From: Polynucleobacter sp. CS-Odin-A6
Lineage (GTDB): Bacteria > Pseudomonadota > Gammaproteobacteria > Burkholderiales > Burkholderiaceae
Direction: 5' to 3'
DNA: 64,000 bases
Assembly: GCF_018882095.1 (NCBI RefSeq)
Contig: NZ_JACVPD010000001.1
Coordinates: 124,001-188,000, forward strand
Shown here: one piece after another, positions 8,707-18,783 of the stretch
Numbering within the stretch: the first letter of the stretch is position 1
Layout: every line of letters begins with the position of its first letter
Notes under the pieces: model-generated
The model's database searches: none
The model's input: the letters and a program-made list of their open reading frames with translations, nothing else
What the model was told of the DNA's origin: nothing
Position numbers and translations under genes: made by a program

Positions 8707-9279
8707 TTAAGCGCGCGCCTGTGAAAGCAATTCTTCATAGCGATTTTGCGCTTTCAAAAGCAGATCGCAGAGTTCGCGTACTGCACCACTACCCCCAGAG
8801 CGGGAGGTAACAAAGTGAGCAATTTCTTTTACGGCTTCATGGCCTTGCGCAGGGCACACCTTTAATCCGGCAGACTTCATCATTTGGAAGTCAGGCCAAT
8901 CATCACCCATAACTGCGCAATCGCTAGACTTAAGTCCGAGACTTTGCGCAATCTCTTCTAAAGCCGCAGCCTTATTTTCAACGCCCATTTGGACATGTTT
9001 AATGCCGAGCTCTTCACAGCGCGCCAACACCATTTTAGAGCTACGCCCTGTAATGATGGCAGTAGAAATACCAATTTTTTCTAAAAGCTTGATTCCCAAT
9101 CCATCCTGAATATCAAAAGCCTTAAGGGATTCTTTGCCATCATCGCCAATAAATACCTGACCATTTGTGAGAACGCCGTCGACATCTAATACCAAGAGTT
9201 TTACTGTGCCAGCGCGATCCCAAGCCTGAGGATATTGGCTTAATGGGTTAGTGTTATGGGGATGAAAAGCGGTTGGCAT
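8707..9279 (-). CDS. kdsC: 3-deoxy-D-manno-octulosonate 8-phosphate phosphatase KdsC
   Basis: KdsC is a HAD-superfamily phosphatase that releases inorganic phosphate from Kdo-8-phosphate, the last step before CMP activation of Kdo for LPS. Motif I is LVLDVDGVLTNG, motif II is the Thr in AIITGRSS, and motif IV is VMGDDWPDFQMM. The start at ATG 9279 (MPTAFHPHN) gives 190 residues, close to the usual 180-190. A longer frame reaches into kdsD but would add 26 residues unlike the family. No clear Shine-Dalgarno precedes 9279, so the start is moderately certain. It follows kdsD, the other enzyme of the same pathway. Confidence 0.94.
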   Translation of the reverse strand: MPTAFHPHNTNPLSQYPQAWDRAGTVKLLVLDVDGVLTNGQVFIGDDGKESLKAFDIQDGLGIKLLEKIGISTAIITGRSSKMVLARCEELGIKHVQMGVENKAAALEEIAQSLGLKSSDCAVMGDDWPDFQMMKSAGLKVCPAQGHEAVKEIAHFVTSRSGGSGAVRELCDLLLKAQNRYEELLSQARA

Positions 9280-9310
9280 AGGTAGAGATCGATGAAGGTT
9301 TGAGACTGTC

Positions 9311-10303
9311 TTAAATGACCTTGGCCGCAAACAAATCGTGTAGATTGAGTGCGCCAAGCAATGTGCCGTGAGAATCGGTTACTACTAAATGGTTGATGCG
9401 ATGTTTCTCCATCATCTCAATAGCTTCTTCTGCCAACAGCTCAGGAGGAATGGTGCGAGGAGCTGAGGTAATGGCCTGCTTTAGAGTGAGCCCATCTAGA
9501 TTGGTACTTTTCTCAAGCAGGCGTCGTAAGTCGCCATCCGTGAAAATGCCGGTGACTTTATTTGCATGATCCAAAGTCACAACCATACCCATTCGCTTGG
9601 CAGTCATCTCTAGAAGCGCTTCTTGGAGTGAAGCAGAAATTGCAATTTTCGGAGTTTCATCTAGGGTTCGCATGACTTCACTAACGTGCATGAGCTGTTT
9701 GCGACCTAAGCGCCCACCCGGGTGGGAGCGTTGAAAATCTTCCGCTTGAAAGCCGCGAGCATCTAGCAATGCAACTGCGAGCGCATCTCCCATGGCTAGC
9801 GCAGCGGTTGTACTAGTAGTCGGTGCAAGATTTAGAGGGCAAGCTTCTTTTTCAACACTAGTGTCTAAATGGGCATCTGCCAATTTCGCTATTGAGGATT
9901 GTGGTGCGCCGGTGAGTGCAATCAGTTTTGCGCCTGTACGTTTAACGATTGGAACAATAGTCAGCAGTTCATCGGTTTCACCAGAATTTGATAAAGCAAC
10001 AAAGACATCGTCACGAGTTACCATACCCAAGTCACCATGACTAGCTTCAGCAGGATGAACAAAAAATGCGGGGGAGCCTGTGGAGGCAAAGGTGGCAGCA
10101 ATCTTACGGGCAATATGCCCCGATTTGCCGATCCCAGAAACCACAATGCGACCTTTACAGGAATGAAGCAGGTCGACCGCTAAAACTAAGGCGTCAGCAT
10201 TCGCGCCTTCAAGGCGGTCACGCATGGTGTGCAGTGCAGCAGCCTCAATGGTGAGGGTGTCGCGGGCAAGCTTTAGGGTTCGGTCACGAGTCTTAGCTAT
10301 CAT
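9311..10303 (-). CDS. kdsD: D-arabinose-5-phosphate isomerase (KpsF/GutQ family)
   Basis: This enzyme converts ribulose-5-phosphate to arabinose-5-phosphate, the first dedicated step of Kdo synthesis. Length is 330. The N-terminal SIS domain (about 40-185) has GIGKSGHIARKIAATFASTG and the serine-rich NSGETDELL and APTTSTTAALAMGDALA blocks. Two CBS domains follow (about 205-330; MSEVMRT and HRINHLVVTD). It heads the minus-strand kdsD-kdsC-lptCAB run. Its ATG is only 11 bp from the divergent antiporter start, and no Shine-Dalgarno is evident in that gap, so its transcript probably starts inside the antiporter gene. Confidence 0.96.
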   Translation of the reverse strand: MIAKTRDRTLKLARDTLTIEAAALHTMRDRLEGANADALVLAVDLLHSCKGRIVVSGIGKSGHIARKIAATFASTGSPAFFVHPAEASHGDLGMVTRDDVFVALSNSGETDELLTIVPIVKRTGAKLIALTGAPQSSIAKLADAHLDTSVEKEACPLNLAPTTSTTAALAMGDALAVALLDARGFQAEDFQRSHPGGRLGRKQLMHVSEVMRTLDETPKIAISASLQEALLEMTAKRMGMVVTLDHANKVTGIFTDGDLRRLLEKSTNLDGLTLKQAITSAPRTIPPELLAEEAIEMMEKHRINHLVVTDSHGTLLGALNLHDLFAAKVI

Positions 10304-10314
10304 GGGGTGAGTAT

Positions 10315-12297
10315 ATGCCGTCAGTCCTTCAGTTAACTCTCATCTTGCTGGCCTCTGGAGTAGCCGGGGTAGTTATTTTCCGCTATTTTGGGCTACCCCC
10401 TATTTTGGGCTATTTAGCCATTGGTGTCCTCATTGGTCCCCATGCCCTCGGATTGGCCAGTGATTCGGCTACGGTGAAGTATTTAGCCGAATTTGGCGTG
10501 GTTTTCCTCATGTTCTCGATTGGCTTGGAATTTAACCTCCATAAGTTGCGGGCTATGCGAACCATTGTTTTTGGGCTCGGTGGCAGCCAGGTCATTTTGA
10601 CCATGATCTTGGCGATCCCTGCTAGCCTACTCATGAACTGGATCTACCCAATTTCCTGGGAGGCTGCCATTGCGCTCGGTGGCGCTTTGGCAATGTCTTC
10701 CACCGCAATTGTGACCAAGCTCATTTCAGACCGCTCTGAAGTTGAAACTGAGCATGGTCGGAACATCATCGGTATTTTGCTATTTCAGGATTTGGCAGTC
10801 GTTTTCCTCTTAATTTTGCTACCTTCATTGGGTAAAAATCCAGGGGATCTATTCCTTGCGCTTACTGCAGCTTCTATCAAGATTACGGTGGCGCTTGTGC
10901 TCATTTTTGTAATTGGGCAAACCTTGATGAGCCGGTGGTTTGGCTTGGTGGCTAAATTGCGCTCCCAAGAGCTTTTCATGCTCAATCTCCTGCTGATTGT
11001 TTTGGGTATGGCTGGACTGACAGAGCATTTTGGATTGTCCCTAGCGCTAGGTGCTTTCTTGGCAGGCATGTTGATTGCAGAGACGCCATACCGCCATCAG
11101 GTGGAGGAAGACGTTAAGCCATTTAAGGATGTTCTGCTTGGCCTGTTCTTTGTTACGATTGGCATGCTGCTAAATTTTGAGGTGATTTATCAGCAATGGT
11201 TATTAGTCTTGCTACTATTAATAGGCCCGTTGATTTTTAAGTTTAGCTTAATTGCTTTACTATCGCGTGCCTTTGGTTCGAGCCCAGGCATCTCTATTCG
11301 GACTGGTTTATGTTTAGCGCAAGCAGGTGAATTTGGCTTCGTTTTATTAAATCAAATTGATGGTTTAGATTTGATTGATCCTGCACTTAGTCAAGCAGTG
11401 TTAGCGGCGATGTTGTTATCGATGTTTGGCGCACCCTTCCTGATTCAATACAGCGATCGGATTGCCATGCGCTTCTCGAGTAACGAGTGGCTTTTGCAAT
11501 CATTGGCACTCACGCGAGTAGCGGCAAAAAGTGTCCGTACTGAAAACCATGTAGTGATTTGTGGTTTTGGTCGCTCAGGCCAAAGTCTGGCACGGATGCT
11601 AGACCAAGAAAAAATCCCCTATATTGCTTTAGACATGCATCCCGATCGCGTGAAAGAGGCTGCCGCTGCCGGCGACAATGTGGTTTATGGCGATGCTAGT
11701 AGAGAAAACTATTTAGTTGCTGCGGGTTTGGCTAGGGCAAAAGCAGTGGTCATTACTTATGCAGATACCCCTGCCACATTAAAAGTATTACATCAGGTGG
11801 AGCATCTCCGTCCCGGTATGACTGTTCTAGTGCGCACTAAAGACGATGCCGATTTAGCTAAGCTTCAAGCTGCTGGAGCAACTGAGGTTGTACCAGAGTT
11901 AATTGAAGGTAGCCTCATGATGGCCTCGCATGTTTTGCTGATGATGGGCGTACCCATGCGTAAGGTGGTACGTCGCATTACAAGTGCGCGTGAAGCCCGT
12001 TATAGTTTATTAAGGGGCTACTTCCGTGGCGCTGCTGATGAGGATTTTGGATCTAATGAATCCTGGCGTTTGCACTCCGTAACCTTGTTACCAGAATCCA
12101 TCAGTATTGGTAAAACACTCGAAGAATTGCATCTCGAAAACGAAGGTGTGAGTATTCAGGCGGTGAGACGGAAGATAGGCGGCTCTGACTACATCAAGCT
12201 AGAGCTCGTTCCAGAATTGCGTCTACAGGCTAACGATATCCTGGTGCTCTCAGGCAACTCAGAGGCGACGGATCTAGCCGAATCTAAGTTGCTCTGA
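10315..12297 (+). CDS. CPA2-family monovalent cation:proton antiporter with RCK domains (KefB/KefC/YbaL type)
   Basis: This 660-residue inner-membrane protein has an Na+/H+ exchanger domain of about a dozen hydrophobic helices (residues 1-390; early helices contain LGYLAIGVLIGPHALGL and FGVVFLMFSIGLEF). An RCK/TrkA-N Rossmann domain follows from about 413 (VVICGFGRSGQSLARML), then a TrkA-C domain near 575-655. The family exchanges K+ or Na+ for protons, gated by nucleotides or glutathione adducts in KefB/C; the exact ion and ligand cannot be told here. Helix 5 has AMSSTAIVTKLI. GGGGTGAG before ATG 10315 serves as Shine-Dalgarno. It is divergent from kdsD and its stop abuts the uvrA stop. Confidence 0.93.
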   Translation: MPSVLQLTLILLASGVAGVVIFRYFGLPPILGYLAIGVLIGPHALGLASDSATVKYLAEFGVVFLMFSIGLEFNLHKLRAMRTIVFGLGGSQVILTMILAIPASLLMNWIYPISWEAAIALGGALAMSSTAIVTKLISDRSEVETEHGRNIIGILLFQDLAVVFLLILLPSLGKNPGDLFLALTAASIKITVALVLIFVIGQTLMSRWFGLVAKLRSQELFMLNLLLIVLGMAGLTEHFGLSLALGAFLAGMLIAETPYRHQVEEDVKPFKDVLLGLFFVTIGMLLNFEVIYQQWLLVLLLLIGPLIFKFSLIALLSRAFGSSPGISIRTGLCLAQAGEFGFVLLNQIDGLDLIDPALSQAVLAAMLLSMFGAPFLIQYSDRIAMRFSSNEWLLQSLALTRVAAKSVRTENHVVICGFGRSGQSLARMLDQEKIPYIALDMHPDRVKEAAAAGDNVVYGDASRENYLVAAGLARAKAVVITYADTPATLKVLHQVEHLRPGMTVLVRTKDDADLAKLQAAGATEVVPELIEGSLMMASHVLLMMGVPMRKVVRRITSAREARYSLLRGYFRGAADEDFGSNESWRLHSVTLLPESISIGKTLEELHLENEGVSIQAVRRKIGGSDYIKLELVPELRLQANDILVLSGNSEATDLAESKLL

Positions 12298-15186
12298 TTA
12301 CTTCTTCTTGTTAGCTGGGACCTGTTTCCGAATCAGTAATGGCGCCAAGTAATGACCTGTAAAGCTAGCTTTATTTTTTGCCACTTCTTCAGGTGTGCCT
12401 GTAGCAATAATCTGCCCACCACCAGCGCCACCTTTAGGTCCTAAGTCAATAATCCAATCGGCAGTCTTGATCACATCTAAATTATGCTCAATGATGACGA
12501 TCGTATTGCCTTGCTTCTTCAAGGTCTGCAGAACGGTTAGCAGCAGTTGAATATCATGGAAGTGCAAGCCCGTAGTTGGCTCATCCAGAATATACAAAGT
12601 CCTACCAGTGTCACGCTTTGAAAGTTCTAAGGAGAGTTTGACGCGTTGTGCTTCGCCGCCGGATAAAGTAGTGGCGCTTTGACCTAGTTTGACATAGCCC
12701 AATCCTACATCGAGCAAGGTTTTGAGTTTGCGTTTGACTATGGGTACTGCTTCAAAGAATTCATGTGCTTGCTCGATGGTCATCGACAGCACTTCATGAA
12801 TATTTTTACCTTTGTAGCGAATATCCAAGGTTTCACGGTTATAGCGCTTACCGTGACACACATCACACGGGACATAGACGTCCGGCAAGAAGTGCATTTC
12901 TACCTTAATAACGCCATCACCTTCGCAGGCATCACACCGGCCCCCTTTGACATTGAAAGAGAAGCGACCGGCTTCATAACCGCGCTCGCGCGAAGCGGGG
13001 ACGCCGCAAAAGAGTTCCCGAATGGGTGTAAATAGTCCGGTGTAAGTTGCAGGGTTAGAGCGGGGCGTTCTACCAATCGGAGATTGATCAACGCTAATGA
13101 CCTTGTCAAAATTCTCAAGACCCTTAATCGCATCATGCGCTGCGGGCTCTGCATTAGAGCCATAGATATGTTGCGCAACTGCGTGATGTAGTGTGTCGTT
13201 GATAAGGGTGGATTTACCAGAGCCAGAGACACCAGTGACACAGGTTAACAAGCCTACAGGAATCTTTGCATGAACTGCTTGCAAGTTATTTCCTCGTGCT
13301 CCAATAATTTCTAAGAACTTGTCATTGACCGGAATTCGTTTTTCAGGAACGGCAATCCACTCCCGACCAGATAAATAAGCGCCTGTCAGAGACTTTAGAT
13401 TGGCTTCCACTTCGGCAGGAGTACCTTCAGCGACGACTTCACCACCATGAATCCCGGCACCAGGGCCAATATCAATGACATAGTCGGAAGCGCGAATCAT
13501 ATCTTCATCGTGCTCAACTACCAGCACGCTATTCCCTAAATCACGCAAGTGTTTCAAGGTACCAATGAGACGATCATTGTCTCGTTGATGCAATCCAATG
13601 GAGGGTTCATCTAATACATACATCACGCCCGTAAGACCAGAACCAATCTGAGATGCCAACCGAATACGCTGTGCCTCGCCACCAGAGAGCGTATCAGCAC
13701 TGCGCTCAAGTGAGAGGTAGTCCAAGCCCACATCATTTAAGAAACGCAGCCGCGAGCCAATTTCCTTTACAATCTTATCGGCGATTTCTCGCTTGGCGCC
13801 TTTAAGCTCTAGTGCTTCAAAATATTCTTTGGCTTCTTTTAAAGGCAGTGCACTGATTTCATAAATAGCGCGCGATTGCTTGCCATCACCCACTTTGACA
13901 AAGCGCGCTTCTTTGCGTAAACGACTGCCACTACATGCCGGGCACGTTTGCACATTTTGATAGCGAGACAATTCTTCTCGCACCGTCGCAGAGTCAGTCT
14001 CGCGATAGCGTCGCTCAAAGTTAGCAACAATGCCTTCAAAGGCATGCTCACGAATACTATTTTTGCCGCGCTCATTAATGTATTCAAACGGAATGGTAAT
14101 GTCACCCGAGCCTAACAAAATCAAATCTTGTTGTTTCTTATTGAGCGTTTCAAATGGTTTCTCAACATCAAAGCCGCCATGCTTTGCTAGCGTCTGCAAA
14201 AGCTTAAAGTAAAACTGATTGCGACGATCCCAGCCTTTGATGGCACCGGATGCTAAAGACAGGTCTGGATGAGCAACGATCCGCTTTGGATCAAAAAAAG
14301 ATTGATGACCTAAGCCGTCGCAAGACGGGCAGGCGCCCATGGGATTATTGAATGAGAATAGTCGCGGCTCAAGTTCTTGTAATGAGTAGGAGCAAATGGG
14401 GCAGGCAAACTTGCTCGAGAAAATCATGTCTTTGCCCGTATCCATATTGACGATCATGGCTTTGCCATCAGCTAGGCGTAGGGCAGTCTCAAAAGATTCT
14501 GCCAAACGTTGCTGAATATCCGGGCGAACTTTAATCCGATCCACTACCACTTCAATGGAGTGTTTATCGTTTTTCTTAAGTGTCGGCAATTGGTCGACTT
14601 CAAATATTTCTGCTTTGGCGGCATTGGTTGTACCGCCACCAGAGCGCACCCGAAAGCGGACAAAACCTTGGGCTTGGAGATCCTGAAATAAATCAACAAA
14701 TTCTCCCTTACGCTCACTCACTACTGGAGCAAGGATCATGAGTTTAGTGTCTTCGGGCATCGCTAAAACGGTATCCACCATTTGAGAAACGCTTTGCGCC
14801 TCTAATGGGAGATCATGGTCTGGGCAGTGCGGAGTGCCAGCGCGGGCAAATAACAAACGCAGGTAGTCATGAATTTCGGTCACTGTCCCTACGGTTGAGC
14901 GCGGATTATGGCTAGTTGCCTTTTGCTCAATCGAAATCGCAGGAGAGAGCCCTTCAATCGTGTCGACATCCGGCTTTTCCATTAATTGAAGGAACTGGCG
15001 GGCGTAAGCAGAGAGGGATTCTACGTAGCGACGCTGACCTTCGGCATACAGGGTGTCAAAAGCGAGAGAGCTTTTCCCAGAGCCAGAAAGACCAGTCAAA
15101 ACGACTAATTTCTCTCTAGGGATATCTAGATTGATGTTTTTGAGGTTGTGGGTGCGGGCACCGCGGATCTTGATTTCGTTATTCAT
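12298..15186 (-). CDS. uvrA: Excinuclease ABC subunit A
   Basis: UvrA is the damage-recognition ATPase of nucleotide excision repair, loading UvrB. The 962-residue protein has two ABC ATPase modules: Walker A GLSGSGKS at 32-39 and GVSGSGKS near 660, with signatures [14 protein letters not shown] and [16 protein letters not shown]. Zinc-binding CxxC pairs are present: CPIC...CPSC in the first half, and CDAC...CDVC (DNA-binding zinc finger) in the second. The length slightly exceeds E. coli UvrA (940). Its stop codon abuts that of the convergent antiporter gene with no spacer. The 37-bp gap to the divergent MFS gene shows no CTGT-N8-ACAG LexA box. Confidence 0.98.
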   Translation of the reverse strand: MNNEIKIRGARTHNLKNINLDIPREKLVVLTGLSGSGKSSLAFDTLYAEGQRRYVESLSAYARQFLQLMEKPDVDTIEGLSPAISIEQKATSHNPRSTVGTVTEIHDYLRLLFARAGTPHCPDHDLPLEAQSVSQMVDTVLAMPEDTKLMILAPVVSERKGEFVDLFQDLQAQGFVRFRVRSGGGTTNAAKAEIFEVDQLPTLKKNDKHSIEVVVDRIKVRPDIQQRLAESFETALRLADGKAMIVNMDTGKDMIFSSKFACPICSYSLQELEPRLFSFNNPMGACPSCDGLGHQSFFDPKRIVAHPDLSLASGAIKGWDRRNQFYFKLLQTLAKHGGFDVEKPFETLNKKQQDLILLGSGDITIPFEYINERGKNSIREHAFEGIVANFERRYRETDSATVREELSRYQNVQTCPACSGSRLRKEARFVKVGDGKQSRAIYEISALPLKEAKEYFEALELKGAKREIADKIVKEIGSRLRFLNDVGLDYLSLERSADTLSGGEAQRIRLASQIGSGLTGVMYVLDEPSIGLHQRDNDRLIGTLKHLRDLGNSVLVVEHDEDMIRASDYVIDIGPGAGIHGGEVVAEGTPAEVEANLKSLTGAYLSGREWIAVPEKRIPVNDKFLEIIGARGNNLQAVHAKIPVGLLTCVTGVSGSGKSTLINDTLHHAVAQHIYGSNAEPAAHDAIKGLENFDKVISVDQSPIGRTPRSNPATYTGLFTPIRELFCGVPASRERGYEAGRFSFNVKGGRCDACEGDGVIKVEMHFLPDVYVPCDVCHGKRYNRETLDIRYKGKNIHEVLSMTIEQAHEFFEAVPIVKRKLKTLLDVGLGYVKLGQSATTLSGGEAQRVKLSLELSKRDTGRTLYILDEPTTGLHFHDIQLLLTVLQTLKKQGNTIVIIEHNLDVIKTADWIIDLGPKGGAGGGQIIATGTPEEVAKNKASFTGHYLAPLLIRKQVPANKKK

Positions 15187-15223
15187 GATTTTTTAGCGTA
15201 ACTTGTTAATATAGCCCTTTCCC

Positions 15224-16408
15224 ATGAATTCTTCTGAACTTCGCTCCGCTCTTGCCTTGGCAGGCATCTTTGGCCTTCGTATGCTGGGCCTTTTCCTGCT
15301 TTTGCCCGTTTTTAGCATTCACGCCAAAGACTTGCCTGGGGGCGATCAAGCCTTTTTGATCGGGCTGGCATTGGGAATTTTCAATATCGTTCAGGCCTGC
15401 TTCCATATTCCCTTGGGCAGGCTTTCTGATCGAATCGGTCGAAAAACGGTCGTTTTATGGGGTCTGTCCTTGTTTGTTGCGGGAGCCTTAATTTGCGCCA
15501 CCAAGGACGATCTGCTTTGGATTGCAATTGGAAGAGGTGTCATGGGTGCTGGCGCCATTTCTGCTGCGGTTTCTGCTTGGGTTGCTGATCTGACTCGGGA
15601 GCAAGTGCGTAGTCAAGCCATGGCTTTGGTTGGCGCCAGCATATCTCTATCATTTGCGGTATCTCTGGTAGTTGCTGCCCCGCTTTATCGCATGATTAGC
15701 CTTAGCGGGATGTTTTTGGTATTGGCAATCTTAGGTGCCGTGGCAATGGTAGTAGCCTATTTTGTATTGCCAAATAACAAACCTGAAGTTCAGGCGCAAC
15801 AAGATTCACTCAAAGTCGTATTTTTACGCCCAGAGCTCATGCGCCTCAATGTTGGCGTATTTGTTTTAAATGCTACCCAAGTAGCGATGTTTTTGGTGGT
15901 GCCACGCTTATTAGAAGAGGCGGGATTTCCATTGAGTGCACACTGGCAAGTCTATCTATCAGTCGTTTTGCTCTCTTTTGTATTTATGGTTCCGCTCTTA
16001 ATTTACGGCGAAAAAAAACAGCGCATCCGACTTGTTTTATTGATAGCGATCGTTCTCCTCATTGTTGCTGAAATCATCTTCACTCAAGCTGCATCTGTGA
16101 TGCTCATCGCTGTGGCACTGTTGATTTATTTTATCGGCTTTAATCTACTAGAAGCGTTACAACCCTCTTTGGTCACCCGTTATGCAAAAGAATCCAAGGG
16201 CACTGCTCTCGGTGTTTACAACACTACCCAGTCGATTGGACTCTTTATGGGGGCTGTCATTGGGGGCTGGCTAATGGATAGCCATGGTAATTTATCGGTC
16301 TTTTTCAGTGGTGCAGTCTTGCTTTTATGCTGGCTTATAATTGCTTGGTCAATGCGCGAGTTACCTGCGAGAACAGTGGATTCAAAGGATTTAACTGCAA
16401 AGGCATAG
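15224..16408 (+). CDS. MFS transporter (YajR-like)
   Basis: A 394-residue major facilitator with about 12 hydrophobic segments. The cytoplasmic loop 2-3 motif is GRLSDRIGRKTVVLWG, and R-G-V-M-G-A-G follows in helix 4, matching drug:H+ antiporter-type MFS proteins of the YajR group but without the C-terminal soluble domain. The substrate is unknown. It sits between uvrA and ssb, as I recall in related betaproteobacteria, so the placement is syntenic rather than functional evidence. It starts at ATG 15224, 37 bp from the divergent uvrA start. Confidence 0.88.
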   Translation: MNSSELRSALALAGIFGLRMLGLFLLLPVFSIHAKDLPGGDQAFLIGLALGIFNIVQACFHIPLGRLSDRIGRKTVVLWGLSLFVAGALICATKDDLLWIAIGRGVMGAGAISAAVSAWVADLTREQVRSQAMALVGASISLSFAVSLVVAAPLYRMISLSGMFLVLAILGAVAMVVAYFVLPNNKPEVQAQQDSLKVVFLRPELMRLNVGVFVLNATQVAMFLVVPRLLEEAGFPLSAHWQVYLSVVLLSFVFMVPLLIYGEKKQRIRLVLLIAIVLLIVAEIIFTQAASVMLIAVALLIYFIGFNLLEALQPSLVTRYAKESKGTALGVYNTTQSIGLFMGAVIGGWLMDSHGNLSVFFSGAVLLLCWLIIAWSMRELPARTVDSKDLTAKA

Positions 16409-16489
16409 TCGTAGCTTTACTGATTCCATTTTATTTTTTAGCTACATTTCAGATTTAATTAATCGCATTATTTTTCTTCGGGAGACAAC

Positions 16490-16945
16490 ATGGCTTCGGT
16501 AAATAAGGTCATAGTGGTAGGTAATGTAGGACGTGATCCAGAAACACGCTACATGCCAAGTGGCGACGCAGTAACCAACATTTCAGTAGCGACTTCAGAT
16601 CGCTACAAAGATAAGCAGTCTGGCGAAATGAAAGAAACCACAGAATGGCACCGAGTTGCTTTCTTTGGAAAGCTTGCAGAGATTGCCGGCCAGTATCTTA
16701 AAAAAGGTTCGCAGGTTTATGTAGAAGGTCGTTTGCGGACGCGTAAATGGACTGATGCTAGTGGCCAAGAAAAATATTCTACCGAGATTGTTGCAGAAAC
16801 CATGCAAATGCTCGGTGGCAAGCCAGTAGGTGGCGGTGGTGATGGTGGTGAAAGCTACAGCCGCTCAAAGCCGGCTGAGCAATCTGCACCAGCATCTTCT
16901 AATGCTGCGTCACTTGGCGCAATGGATGACGATATTCCGTTTTAA
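16490..16945 (+). CDS. ssb: Single-stranded DNA-binding protein
   Basis: SSB tetramers coat single-stranded DNA in replication, recombination and repair. The 151-residue protein has the OB-fold (1-110; [45 protein letters not shown]), a Gly/Ser/Ala-rich linker (about 112-143) and the acidic partner-docking tip MDDDIPF at the very end. GGGAGA before the ATG is the ribosome-binding site. An intrinsic terminator follows 30 bp downstream. It is separated from uvrA by the MFS gene, unlike the divergent uvrA-ssb pair of E. coli. Confidence 0.98.
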   Translation: MASVNKVIVVGNVGRDPETRYMPSGDAVTNISVATSDRYKDKQSGEMKETTEWHRVAFFGKLAEIAGQYLKKGSQVYVEGRLRTRKWTDASGQEKYSTEIVAETMQMLGGKPVGGGGDGGESYSRSKPAEQSAPASSNAASLGAMDDDIPF

Positions 16946-16974
16946 ATATTGCGTTCATTAGAACTGCCTCAAAT

Positions 16975-17003
16975 AAAAAGCCCTTCTCGAAGGGCTTTTT
17001 ATT
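16975..17003. terminator. Bidirectional intrinsic terminator between ssb and queF
   Basis: A near-perfect inverted repeat (AAAAAGCCCTT, loop CTCG, AAGGGCTTTTT) is flanked by A-runs on the left and T-runs on the right. It can therefore terminate ssb on the plus strand and queF on the minus strand. Both convergent genes end within 31 bp of it. Confidence 0.9.
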
Positions 17004-17019
17004 TATCAATATATTTCGA

Positions 17020-17847
17020 TTACTGTCTAGCATGACGCGTATTTTCCGGCCAAGGCGCATTGTGATCGGTGCGGAAAGGGTTGATATCTAAGCCACCACG
17101 GCGAGTGTAGCGAGCATAGACGGAGAGCTTCTCTGGTTTGCACTGTCTCTTAATATCGCAAAAAATTGTCTCAACGCAATGTTCATGAAACTCACCCAAT
17201 TGCCTAAAGCCAATCAGGTAGCGCAATAAACCTTCTTCAAGAATTGGGCGCCCTTGATAACGAATTTGTACGCTCGCCCAGTCGGGCTGACCTGTAACGG
17301 GGCAATTAGATTTGAGTAGATGAGAAACCAAGCACTGCTCAATGGGTCCAAATGATTCATTCACCTCTAGTAAAGCGGGATCTGCTGCTAAGTTTGGATC
17401 TACATCTATATCAAGCCGGTCCATCAGTACCCCGCTCATTTCTTGCATCCCCTGTTTAGCAACTACTTCAGTTGGATGAATGCGAGTAGAAATTTTGCTG
17501 CCAGCCACCACTGATAAATCTACGATCAATCGATCCCGTACTTCACTTTCATCTTCAAAGCGAGCGCTATTGAAACTATTGAGATAGAGCTTAAATGATT
17601 TGGATTCAATCATATTTGGCGAGTTAGCTGGCACTTGAAATTCTGCTAAAGCAATCTGCGGTTTGCCTTTTTTATTCAGCCAGCTGAGCTCGAAGGCATT
17701 CCAAATATCCACGCCTACAAAAGGCAGTGCCTGATTCGGTTTGATATTAAGCTTTAGACGATTCTCAGCCCGCGGAATAGGAAATAGCAGGCTTGGATCA
17801 TATTGATCGGGGTATGGTGTTGCTTGACCAAGAGAAATCGTAGGCAT
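17020..17847 (-). CDS. queF: NADPH-dependent 7-cyano-7-deazaguanine reductase (long-form QueF)
   Basis: QueF reduces preQ0 to preQ1 in queuosine tRNA modification. At 275 residues this is the bimodular long form (YqcD type, E. coli 282). The QueF motif is ESKSFKLYLNSFN in the N-terminal half. The catalytic cysteine lies in LLKSNCPVTGQPDW (about residue 190), with the substrate-binding Asp following. The C-terminal block RYTRRGGLDINPFR is conserved. The ATG overlaps the stop of the upstream nucleotidase by one base (TAATG), suggesting coupling. The gene ends near the shared terminator with ssb. Confidence 0.96.
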   Translation of the reverse strand: MPTISLGQATPYPDQYDPSLLFPIPRAENRLKLNIKPNQALPFVGVDIWNAFELSWLNKKGKPQIALAEFQVPANSPNMIESKSFKLYLNSFNSARFEDESEVRDRLIVDLSVVAGSKISTRIHPTEVVAKQGMQEMSGVLMDRLDIDVDPNLAADPALLEVNESFGPIEQCLVSHLLKSNCPVTGQPDWASVQIRYQGRPILEEGLLRYLIGFRQLGEFHEHCVETIFCDIKRQCKPEKLSVYARYTRRGGLDINPFRTDHNAPWPENTRHARQ

Positions 17848-18755
17848 TAGGTTTTTTGTTTGTTAGATACGCCAGATACGACATGACCAGTAGGCGCTAC
17901 TGATGCAGCGGACTGGCAGTGACCGGTTTGATCATCAAAGAAAAAGTCTGGCTCGAATTCACGTAGGAATTCCCCTTTAGAAAGTCCGCCGAGAAACATC
18001 GCCTCATCAACATCAATGCCCCAAGCCATTAGGGTACGTATGGCGCGCTCATGTGCAGGTGCAGAGCGAGCGGTCACTAGGGCGGTGCGGATCCGCATGC
18101 CTTTCTCGCTGGTCGAGCGTTGTAATCGATGCAGCGCTTCTAGCAGAGGCTTAAATGGTCCTGGCGGCAATGGGATAGCAGCCTTCTTGCTCTCATGATC
18201 AACAAAAGCCACCAAGCCTTCGCTCTGAAACACTTGCTCTGCTTCATCTGAAAAAAGTACTGCGTCTCCGTCAAAGGCGATGCGGATTTCTTTAGGGTGC
18301 GACTCTGCAGTTTTACTCGATTCTGGGTAGACACGTGCTGCAGGAAAGCCTGCATCAATCGTCGCACGCACATCATCTTCGTTAGCAGAGAGAAATAAGT
18401 TCGCTTGTAACGATCTTAAGTAGTGATAGGGTGGGCGTCCTCGGGTGAATACACCGCGCTCCAAACGTAAGCCGTGATGCTCCGCAGACCGAAATACCCG
18501 GAGGCCACTAACGGGATCATTGCGCGAGAGGATCACAACTTCAACACGTTGCTCACCCTCTTCATTAAAAGCCAGTAATTTTTTTACCAGGGGAAAGGCA
18601 ACCCCGGTCTGAGCTGCTTCAGATAAGCGTTCTAATTGCAACTTCATATAAGCACTGTCATCAGTTGATTCGAAGATACGATTTTCTTCTTCGAAGTCAA
18701 ACAATGCGCGCGATGAAATCGCTACAACGAGTTTTCCAGAGAGGGTGTATGACAT
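17847..18755 (-). CDS. Cytosolic 5'-nucleotidase (NT5C1-like, 5_nucleotid family)
   Basis: A 302-residue protein of the family typified by mammalian cytosolic 5'-nucleotidase I, which hydrolyses nucleoside monophosphates. HAD-like elements are present: ISSRALFDFEEEN at the N-terminus, IAFDGDAVLFSDEAE in the centre (the DxD nucleophile region), the Thr/Ser in ALVTARSAPAHER, and FFFDDQTGHC near the end. The substrate preference in bacteria is not established. It is coupled to queF by a one-base overlap; whether this reflects purine salvage linked to deazapurine synthesis is conjecture. It lies between ilvA and queF. Confidence 0.88.
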   Translation of the reverse strand: MSYTLSGKLVVAISSRALFDFEEENRIFESTDDSAYMKLQLERLSEAAQTGVAFPLVKKLLAFNEEGEQRVEVVILSRNDPVSGLRVFRSAEHHGLRLERGVFTRGRPPYHYLRSLQANLFLSANEDDVRATIDAGFPAARVYPESSKTAESHPKEIRIAFDGDAVLFSDEAEQVFQSEGLVAFVDHESKKAAIPLPPGPFKPLLEALHRLQRSTSEKGMRIRTALVTARSAPAHERAIRTLMAWGIDVDEAMFLGGLSKGEFLREFEPDFFFDDQTGHCQSAASVAPTGHVVSGVSNKQKT

Positions 18756-18783
18756 TTACGAATTCGATCTTATATAAAAACGC

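Noticed and set aside
12763..13241. Several open frames on both strands inside uvrA
   Set aside because: Shadows of the uvrA frame; the zinc-finger and ATPase motifs are in the 962-residue product.
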